Assembly: GCA_015179125.1 (NCBI GenBank)
Contig: WHVA01000469.1
Span: 1 to 64,000 of the forward strand
From: Gautieria morchelliformis
Taxonomy: Eukaryota; Basidiomycota; Agaricomycetes; Gomphales; Gomphaceae
DNA length: 64,000 nt
Direction: 5' to 3'
Both the position numbers and the translations under genes were made by a program. Positions within the stretch are counted from its first letter, which is position 1. The number at the start of each line of letters is the position of its first letter. Of this stretch, positions 56,371-64,000 are shown piece by piece. The notes under the pieces were generated by a model that was not told the origin of the DNA, ran no database searches, and was given only the letters and a program-made list of their open reading frames with translations.

Positions 56371-56748
56371 TTACGGCGCTGCGGGGAAAACCGCCATGGC
56401 CGCCATGGCCATCACGTGAGTTTCGGAATTGCCCGCCGCCCATAACCCACAGGACATCATAATTGACTACCGTTTTACATCACGTGAGGGGCACGTGCCG
56501 GCCAACGCGTCAACGCGTACATCATTCCTCATCTGCGGCGATGCCGTACAACTGCGTCAGGTCTCATTATCTGTGTATCTAATCACCGCCAATATATATT
56601 ATTAATTGTTCCAATGAGGCGTACATGTGTAGTGGTGCATGTTTCCGGAAAGTCCGCCGAATACCCACTTAAAAGCTGAAGCTACACTCCCATATCCTCC
56701 AGCGCACTTGCTACAGCTTTCCTTTCCCACTAGCCCTTGACTTAACAA
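56371..56748. other. Intergenic, putative upstream region of the next gene
   Basis: Contains AATATATATTATTAATTG (about 56589) and CACGTGAGGGGCACGTG (about 56481), an E-box-like pair. Nothing else. Confidence 0.35.
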
Positions 56749-59700
56749 ATGCTTGCCATGATCTGTATACACTACGCTTCGCTAAAACGTCACCTCCGAC
56801 CGGCCTGCTTTCCTCCACCTTGTCACCTTATGTCACCCTTTTATTTCCTCTTCCCGCTGTCACTTTCCTTCACTCTTTCAATATCTAACCTATTTTCTTC
56901 TCATATCGTGAATGTGGGGCAACCAAACCATCCTTTGCCAATCCGAGTCCAAAGGTGTGCTGTGTGTAGCCATGCTGTTAGGGAATTTGTAGCGTGCAAG
57001 GGATTGGGGACAGCGGCGAATAGAGGAAGGGTGATGCAACAAGTGAGTATTTCAAGTTCTTTCAAGCCCTGTGTTGTATCTCACCTTTTTTCCAGTGTTC
57101 AAACAAGACATGCAATGCCACAATATTCCACACTGCAGCATTTGAGAGCTATGAACAGGCCGTTCAACAAGCCGAACATTATAATGCTTTCGCACCGTGC
57201 GCTCAAGCTGCCCCAGTGGGCCCAGTTCAACCTTTCTATCTTCCGGAGCCTGGTCTCGTTCCGGCTCTTGCAGCCCCCATTCCGGCTCCTGCCCAGCTGC
57301 CTCCCGCCCCCTTTCCACTACCACACCCTTCAGCAGTGCCTGTTTTGCAGCATCCCAAAGGATCATTTAGTTGTGCTGGATTCTGGTGCTTGCTAAAGAA
57401 AAACGGCAAACCTTCGAGAGGTGCCCAGAATTGTATTTTCAGGAGATGCGCTGGATGTTGCGGGAAGGAATTCGAGACTGCAGAAAAACAGAAACAGAAG
57501 CGAGCCGAATGTCCTACTCACAACAAACGCTCAGCCCAGTGGACTGCACCAGTTACCGTTCTCGCTACTCAACCCCTTGACCCAGCTCTCAACTCGAGTA
57601 TTCCCACTGCATCCAACTCTACTGCATCGGGTAACAAGCCAGATACAGTCCATGTTAGACCATATGCTGTTGGTCCCATGTGGAATGCAGAAGCTAGGGC
57701 CGCTCATGAGGCTGCAGCAATCGCACAGCAGCGGAAGGTTGAAAACTGTCTCCTCAAAATGGCTCCGCATCGCACAATCAGGCTTTTTATATGGCATGCG
57801 GTAATTTTGCATATCTTTTGTATCGATAACTGTACTGATAATTTATGTAATCTAGGAAAATGATCTGCCGAAATGTTTCCCAGTTGTTGTGGACTCCTAC
57901 CCTGATTTTTCACTCTCCATGGCCACACATGCCGTCTCATTTCTTAATATCAGCCCCACCGATACATTCGAGGCATGGAATCATCAACATGGCTATTGGG
58001 AACTGCACTCCTTGTCAACACATCGTCATGTAACTGAGAATCAATGCCTGCTCTACAAGCTTATTCGCAATGCTAGCTCATCTCTCGAGGATGGCAAATG
58101 TGTCGGATTGGCAGAAGAACTCGCAATGCAACCTGTGCTTGGAAAGCGCACGCGACCGACTGAACAAGTCGTATTGCCTGTTTCTAAAGGCCTGCCATTC
58201 AACCTCATAGAGAGCTCAGCCCCCACTGTGTCTTCCCAGCATTCTCCATCCATATCCGTGGCCTCGACCTCTCCGATCATATACAAACCAACGAGCCGTT
58301 CAGTTTCTCCCGATTTTCTTCTTCCCCCTAAGCGCCAGCGCAACACACTGCCCGATGAACATGCCAACGCTGAACCCAAGGGTAAAGGGAAGTGGAGAGT
58401 AACTAAGAAGTTCCGAGTCTGGCCCACGAACTTCTATGTTTCCGAGGTCGCGGCCGGCTTCAATTTCATTCGGAAGGGACGCCAACAGGGCCGCACAACT
58501 ATCGCATCACTATTCAAGGAGTTCTATGGACAAGACATTGTTCCCTCTACATTTAAATCAAACCGCAAATACTGGCAGGAAGACTTTAGCGACGATCTCA
58601 AACAATGCTTTGTATCCTATGGAGAGACACCACGTGGCCTGTGGACACACTTTCTGGCAACATATCGTAGTTCAGGTGTGGAGCCCCCACTCAAATTGAC
58701 ACTCGAGGATGAATCGGACGTGATGTTGGACATGTCCACTGATATCGCTTCTGACACATCGGATGGAAAAACTGACCGTCAATGTGTCTTCTGCTTCCTA
58801 CCTCTCCCTCAGATCCTTTCCCAGCCACTTCAGGTGCTTCTTGACGAGGTCCTGCTTCCCAAGAACAGCTATGTGGCCCCAACCCAGGAGAATCCATTGG
58901 CTCGCAAGCATCGCCCAGGAAGGGGCTGGACGTTACGCTTGGCATTTTGCGGTATGCATATGCAGGAGGTGGATGTTACTTTGGAAGGTAATGGTCAGAA
59001 CTGGCCCGTTCCTGCAGATATTGAATACGAGATACTCGGGGCTCGGATTAAATCTCTGGAGAAAGAGATTACACAAGCAGTTGTGGCTCCTAAATGCAAC
59101 CTACTCTTCCGTCGAGCAATCTGTCAAATGGTCAAACATGGTATGAAATCTTTTGTGAGTTTAGACGGCATTCGCAAGCGTATGGAGTGGGAGCATGCAG
59201 GCTAGTCAGTGGTTTCACCTCTTCATGTCATGTTGCGTAAACTGATGAAGCTATAGTTACGGTGACAAGGGGACGATTCTTATTAACGAGAACCTTCTCA
59301 GCCTCTTTCCGGAGCATCCCAACACAGACAAAGATGAACGGCTGGACAAACTTCTTGATGCCCTCTTCGATGAGCCGAATGCCCAGGTGCCGAAGTTACC
59401 TTCTAGTAGAAAACTAGAAAATCACCCTGGCACAATCTTTATTGACCCTATAACAATCCATCCTCTGAGCTACACCAATTTCCTAACCTGTGTCTTGATC
59501 CCTTTCACCGCCATTCTTCTAATTCAAGCCGACCGATCTTGTGCATTCGACGAGGCTTGGAAGACATGGCATGACAGTGGTCCCTGGGGTTCACACCACT
59601 CTTTCGATGAGGATTCCGAGGCTTCTGAAAGAACGATGGAGGCCGTTGTCAAACCAGAACCTGTCAAAGATCGCATGCCTACCCCACTTTATGACGGTTG

Positions 59701-59761
59701 GCATGAGGTAGTTAGCATAGATGAGGAGGGAAATCCTACGGAGACCTTAATCATTGATTAG
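56749..59761 (+). CDS. Large hypothetical protein of an expanded agaric family
   Basis: Exons: up to 57041; about 57096-57799; 57855-59202; from 59255 to the stop at 59759-59761. The last intron uses GTCAGT/CTATAG and gives EHAGYYGDKG; the others are GTGAGT/TCCAG and GTAATT/TCTAG. The N-terminal part has CAVCSHAVREFVACKG and CSNKTCNATIFH, resembling a GRF-type zinc finger. Then come a Pro/Ala-rich linker, a Cys/His cluster (CAGCCGKEF, CPTHNKR), a conserved block FEAWNHQHGYWELHSLSTHR, a Ser-rich segment with PPKRQRN, and a terminal domain WPTNFYVSEVAAGFNFIR, TTIASLFKEFYGQDIVPSTF, TPRGLWTHF. Such W-P-x-x-F/Y..V-A-x-G-F proteins are widespread hypotheticals. The start is unsure: the Met at 56749 gives an unusual hydrophobic lead, so a further 5' exon is possible. 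No stop in the exons named. Confidence 0.6.
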
Positions 59762-59960
59762 GTAGTATCCCGCTCTTCTTCTTTTTGACCACACATGTGC
59801 CACATTTTCGTTTTTTTTCTTTTTTTTTCATTGACTCAATGTCTGTCGTGTATGCATGTTAACCAATACTCTTGTTGCCTGTACAAGAAAATATGCAAAA
59901 CTATACTAAATTCAACAGTGCACATAGCATAGCTATCTCCTAGTAATTCGTCACAAGCTA
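59762..59960. other. Convergent 3' flanks
   Basis: T-rich tract (about 59809-59829) after the plus-strand stop; the KDZ-associated gene ends at 59961 on the other strand. Confidence 0.4.
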
Positions 59961-62220
59961 TCAATGTCCTAGTAAGTCGTCACGAGGAATAGAGTATGGC
60001 ACGTGATATGATGCCTTCAACTGGGAAATGATAACCCGGTTACGTCGCATTATCATCTCGTCTGGAAAAAAATTAAATCTAATGCATTCATTAGCTACTG
60101 CTTGCATGGACAACAACAGTGAATGACCTATCCTGACGCATGAGGCGGGTGATAGCATGGTATCCCCCAAACCAGAGATTGACTTGTTCGGCAGCTGATG
60201 AATTAAATGTCCACCGACCTGTCTTTTCATCCAGGAGCTCAGGCCACCATGCAGGGTTGCAGTATCGACCGCAGAATGCATCTGACTCCTTATGCTTGCA
60301 TTTGTAATGAAACACGTCCACGGGCATCGCTATGTTTTCAAAGTATGTGTCGTTATCTTTGAATAGCATAGCGGCCATACGACAATTATTGTCGTACCAC
60401 ATGACCGACGGCAGAGACTGTTTGGTGGGAAATAAAGTCTTCCAGAAACCCTGGGTAATGATTAGAAGTTCCTTAATACACGAGTGAAGCTAAGACCTAC
60501 ACGGACACTGTTTGGCCCTTCCGCCCCATAGAACGTCGCTCGTCCTAAGATCACGCCACATGAAGCTACGCAAAGCTGCTCATTGTGGGTTCGATGGCGT
60601 CCAAATCTGGCAAACACCTTCCAGAGCCCTGCATCAGGCTTGTCATCACATGGGTTGATGATCTCGCCATCCGCACCTATGAGAATTGGATCAGGTGACA
60701 ATTCCCTGTCCTGCACCTGTGGCGCTGCATCGGCATCTGCTGCATGAAGGGCTTCTATACCCATGGACTTATTTGTCTTCGCCATACGTTCCTTCAGTTG
60801 AAAGATAGCCTTTCCTTGTTCAAGAAAGTGCGTTTCTGCTGCGCGATGTGTTGCAATCGAACATGTTCGAAAAGATTCCTCTGCTGGATCGCTGCATGCA
60901 TCGGCAGCACATTTGTTCTTATGGCTTGTGTGCAGGGAGCAATATCGATCCTTATTACTCTCGAGTTCCTCCTTGCAATCATGGATGCCACAGCAAGGGT
61001 GGCCAAGGCTGACGCCATCGGTTACGACCGATCTCATAGCTCCGGTAATGTTTCCATCTGCGTCCTTGATGTGCTTCACACAGAGGTTACATGCATGATT
61101 CCATGCAGGCTGTCCGGTACCTGCCATGGCAAGGTTTCGAGCCGTGATGGTGGCATGCCATCGTGCAGACTGAGAGGGTGCTTTGTGGGGAACTTGCAGT
61201 GACGTCTTGTGCTCGCTGTGCCATGTAAGGAGCGCGTGGATGGTGAACGCTTCGCCAACGAGCTCGTAGTTGATGTTGAAAGAAATGGGCCAATCTGGGG
61301 GTAGTGCTACAGCTGACGGTAGCGAAGCGGATTCCTCGTTGTATATTCGTGCACAGTTCAATGATGAAGTCCTGTAATAAATAAGCACAATAATACTGCA
61401 GATGAGTGTGCAGATACGTACCAAGCCATGGCCATCTGCATCATGAAACACTCACAAAGATCCCGTTCAACAAAGAAGTGCGGTGCTACTTGGATTGCGC
61501 GTACTGTTGCTGATAGGTCTTCATGCTCATAGTTGTAGTATGCTCTTATATTGCCTTGAACGAAGCAGTCGGGATGGTAGCGAGTGTTACAACCTAGTGA
61601 GGGCAAAAGATGATAAACGTAGAAGTCTTGCCAGTATATATCCTATCCCTCACCTCGGCAGTACGTGGAGGTCACATTCACAGGAACTGGACCGAACGAT
61701 TTGGTAAAGCAGGTAGCTTGATGTGTGTTTACCTCACGAAGTTCCGGCGGCTTTCCTGAAAGCCGCTGATATGAACTATTGGGGCAATGCAGCCTAATAC
61801 ACGTTTGAACCGGAGGTAGGAACTCGTGGATAGCTGTTAAAGTAAGGTAAAGTCACAGTAATGTAGGCGAGTGATTCATATGCACTTACAGAAATGTACC
61901 GGCGTGCCGTGCCTCAGGAAGAGGGTTAAAAGTGAACCCCAATTCCGAGGAGCAATATCGGGATGGTTCCACGCAATTTCTCTGAATGCTGTCCAACAGA
62001 GATGAGCAGTATAGTCATCTATATCGAGAGCGAGCTGCAGAAAGTCATGCAACGACCTTGGAAGGCCATCCGGAGCGGCCTCCTGAGTCAACACCTGCGT
62101 GAATGCGATCCTTGGTTTCAGGTGGTGTAGAAGGGCAATGTACATTGTTATCTTATCAATCGCTAGGGATTCCAGCTGGGGATAGAGCCTACAAGCATTC
62201 GTGATATCAGTGAGTGACAT
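59961..62220 (-). CDS. CxC5/CxC6 cysteine-cluster protein, KDZ-transposon-associated, intact
   Basis: Seven exons splice into 1944 nt, 647 residues, without a stop: 62220-61890, 61833-61738, 61686-61654, 61593-61422, 61371-60501, 60450-60128, 60078-59961. All junction phases agree. CxC5 region: HDFLQLALDIDDYTAHLCW, IHEFLPPVQTCIRLHC, YCRGCNTRYHPDCF. CxC6 region: VVTDGVSLGHPCCGIHDCKE, YCSLHTSHKNKCAADAC, CSIATHRAAE. C-terminal part: MWYDNNCRMAAM, VDVFHYKCKHKESDAFCGRY, C-N-P, WTFNSSAAEQVNLWFGGYH and DEMIMRRN. These clusters are known companions of Kyakuja-Dileera-Zisupton transposases, probably for DNA binding; the C-terminal W-Y-D-N..D-x-F-H-x-x-C-K-H block may be the diverged catalytic fold. 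No terminal repeats were found, so it is either a live transposon gene or a domesticated one. Confidence 0.82.
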
Positions 62221-62519
62221 GGTTACGGTCCAAGGTCGTCAGTGCCACGACTTCAACGCGACTTTGACGCGTCTTGGAGAAACATACATGCTTTACACGC
62301 ACAACGCATAGAAAACTCATGCCAATCGTTATTCCAATCGTTATTCTAATCTATCTACACTACTAATCCAGTAATCTATTTTAGCAGCAGTGAGATTTAT
62401 ATATAACTCATGCGCCCACTATGGACTATGTCCACAGTGCACGCCGGTCCCCTGAGGTCCATTGGTTTGTAATGGCCGGCCATGGCCTTTTTCCCTGTAG
62501 CGCCGTATTCCTCCGCACT
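62221..62519. other. Upstream region of the KDZ-associated gene
   Basis: TATATATAAC near 62400 is AT-rich but too far from the ATG to assign. Palindromic GGCCGGCCATGGCC near 62476. No gene. Confidence 0.35.
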
Positions 62520-62774
62520 CTGATTGTACATCATGCTATAAATGGTGATTTTCGTCTTCCACGATCGACATGATCGACAGCCACGGGGTCTAAATATAGG
62601 AGCGAAGAAGATCGTCCGTGGGCGCTAAGCATCTCCGCCGCTAACTCCGGATGTGCTCGACTTGCCAATGCCATTCCATTCTCGTCCCCAACATTAGGCA
62701 TCACAGACAGTCAAAGGCATAAAATCAACACAAGTACAGTACATGACATATGCGTGTTGTGTGGTCTGAATGCT
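62520..62774 (+). repeat. Dispersed repeat R, copy e
   Basis: Matches 12930-13135 (TGTACATCATGCTATAAATG, GATCGACATGATCGAC, GGGCGCTAAGCATCTCCGCC) and then 13460-13510 (AACACAAGTACAGTACATGA). It runs to, and shares a few dozen bases with, the 3' end of the small secreted protein gene. Confidence 0.65.
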
Positions 62775-63311
62775 TCAATTTAACCCTGCAGCTTGCGGGC
62801 AAGAGTCTGCCTTGGCGCCGAGGTCGCAAGAGCTCTTTCCGTCATTGGCACACTGGTAGAGGTGTCCATGGATGCAATTGGATAACCCGTCACCGCAGAA
62901 AGCAGCGTTTGGAGCTCCGTGGCAGGGGCAGGCAGTGGCGGCACACACGCTCTTTCCAAGAATTAATACACAGTAATTAGTCATACTTTCCAGCTTGAAT
63001 GGCAAAACAACATACAGGGCTATCGGACACGCTCTTTCCAAGCTATTAATACACAGTAATTAGTTGTCCTTTCCAGCTTGAATAGCAAAACAACATACAG
63101 GGCTATCGGACACGTTCTTTCCAAGCTATTAATAAACAGTAATTAGTTATCCTTTCCAGCTTGAATAGCAAAACAACATACAGGACTATCGACTGCCATC
63201 GCAAAAGCAGCGGGGAGGATGGCAACAAGAGCAACGAAAGCAGTGTACTAGATAATGGACGGTGTGAGCTCAAGTGTATATATATGAAATGTTAGACCGA
63301 CCGACCTTCAT
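62775..63311 (-). CDS. Small secreted cysteine-rich protein with duplicated 9-residue mini-exons
   Basis: Five exons, all introns in phase 0: 63311-63306 (MK), 63247-63182, 63125-63099, 63042-63016, 62951-62775. Product about 100 residues. MKYTAFVALVAILPAAFA is a typical signal peptide, followed by MAVDSP, LGKNVSDSP, LGKSVSDSP, and a mature core with eight Cys spaced C-x4-C-x-C-x8-C-x6-C-x7-C-x7-C-x8-C, ending QAAGLN. The LYQCANDG block is common in mushroom secreted proteins. Exons 3 and 4 are each 27 nt and, with their 56-nt introns, form near-perfect 83-bp tandem units. In the third unit TTAATAG is changed to TTAATTC, so the last acceptor probably moved 9 nt to GGAAAG. A TATAAAA box lies about 90 bp upstream. 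Likely an extracellular effector-like or surface protein; target unknown. Confidence 0.75.
62945..63190. repeat. Three 83-bp tandem exon-intron units
   Basis: ACACG(C/T)TCTTTCCAAG at 62945, 63027 and 63110 marks the units. Each holds intron CTTTCCAGCTTGAAT..AACAACATAC and exon bases AGGGCTATCGGACACG. Units differ by a few substitutions. Confidence 0.9.
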
Positions 63312-63401
63312 GGCTATCGGTTTGGTGTGTTTGGAGATATTGTTGAAATGCGTCAAGGTTTCGACTCGGGGACTGAGTATCCAGGCAGAAAAAATATGCT
63401 A

Positions 63402-63408
63402 TTTTATA
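63402..63408 (-). promoter_or_regulatory. TATA box of the secreted-protein gene
   Basis: TATAAAA on the minus strand, 91 bp upstream of the ATG, followed by a pyrimidine- and A-rich leader (CCAAACACACCAAACC). It overlaps the predicted stop of the upstream gene. Confidence 0.6.
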
Positions 63409-64000
63409 GCTTTCCTCGGTTGACTGCGCAGCAATGAGACGAAAACGGCGATCCCTGAAGAGACACTAAAACAGTTGAGAAATGGAGCTGACAGCCTGCG
63501 CATATGCAAAATGGCTAAATGGGAATGGTTCTGAGATATGGTTATCAATTTGAGCAATATTTTGTACATACATCACGGTTTACCATATGGCTTTTACCAG
63601 TCCATGCGAAGACAAAGTAAGACGTCTCAGATCTATCGTGAAAAGCAAACATTGTTTCACCATCTTGAGGCAACTTGAAGTGCTGGAAATACCCTTCGCT
63701 TTTGGAAATAGTTAGCTAGGCGATTATGCCCACGGATGGTAGGTAATTGTAGGTGCACCGCTTTCAGGGATAGACAATGTAAGCGACTGCGGGATTATAA
63801 GTACTCACCAAGGGAGCAGTGGCATGGAAACGAACTTGCAGTCCGAGGCTGAGTGTGTTCCACTCATCTATGACAGACCCTGGTAAAGTTGAAATACGCT
63901 AAGAAAATATCAAGGACAAACCCATGATGAAAAGCGTCACGTTGTATGCCTGCAGTGCCGCTGGTGCTGCAGCTTGAAAGACAATCATCGTTGTGCACTG
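63404..64000 (-). CDS. 3' part of a spliced hypothetical gene running off the window
   Basis: Minus-strand exons read TMIVFQAAAPAALQAYNVTL-FIMG, intron (GTTTGT..ACCAG, about 63880-63921), SVIDEWNTLSLGLQVRFHAT-APL, intron (about 63700-63806 with GTGAGT and CGCCTAG), LTISKSEGYFQHFKLPQDGE, MFAFHDRSETSYFVFAWTGK-SHMVNRD, then an intron to a short last exon (63454-63404) ending GKL and TAA. The last junction is the least sure; another frame stays open towards the secreted-protein gene. No family recognised. It lies 92 bp upstream of, and in the same direction as, the secreted-protein gene. Confidence 0.5.

Noticed and set aside
62775-63041. Single-exon 88-codon protein starting MERACPIALYVV
   Set aside because: It reads through an intron copy; the spliced model with a signal peptide, consistent phases and intact splice sites explains the sequence better.

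Overview
The window looks like repeat-rich, heterochromatin-like DNA from a mushroom-forming basidiomycete (Agaricomycetes). Evidence is the many short introns (about 45-65 nt, GTNNGT donors, CTAAY-like branch sites), KDZ-associated CxC2/CxC5/CxC6 cysteine-cluster proteins, basidiomycete-type DDE transposases, a Tad1-like LINE, and Copia and Gypsy LTR elements nested in one another. No species is assigned. Functions below rest on recognising motifs and reading frames by eye; no search was run.

Layout. 0-5.4 kb: a solo LTR, a dispersed repeat, and decayed patatin-like phospholipase copies in a segmental duplication (partner at 53.4-54.2 kb). 5.4-10.1 kb: a well-bounded Copia element (167-bp LTRs, 5-bp target duplication) with a second family's LTR nested in it. 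10.1-13.6 kb: mostly empty, ending in a dispersed repeat. 13.6-19.7 kb: a mosaic of LTR-element pieces and a KDZ/CxC2 relic. 20.4-21.6 kb: a flavin monooxygenase pseudogene with a 10-nt exon. 21.8-29.2 kb: host-like hypothetical genes (one with two SUMO-interaction-like motifs, divergently paired with a second) and a solo LTR. 29.2-36.1 kb: a 1-kb LTR split by a 5.8-kb LINE. 36-43 kb: a receptor-like exon, a Copia relic with a nested LTR, and a DDE transposon fragment. 43.1-51.5 kb: a Gypsy element on the minus strand, itself interrupted by an LTR. 51.5-56.4 kb: a DDE transposase tail, patatin and P450 relics, repeats.

56.7-64 kb is the best preserved part. It has a long multi-exon gene of an expanded agaric hypothetical family, an apparently intact seven-exon CxC5/CxC6 (KDZ-associated) gene of 647 codons, a small secreted cysteine-rich protein gene whose 27-nt exons arose by tandem duplication of an exon-intron unit, and the 3' part of another spliced gene running off the window.

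No operon-like cooperation is expected. The main biology is transposon turnover: successive nesting, LTR recombination, CpG decay, and decay of captured or neighbouring host genes. The most interesting items are the mini-exon duplication at 62.8-63.3 kb, the intact KDZ-associated gene, the 10-nt exon, the duplicated TATA unit between two divergent genes, and the LTR-mediated rearrangement junctions.
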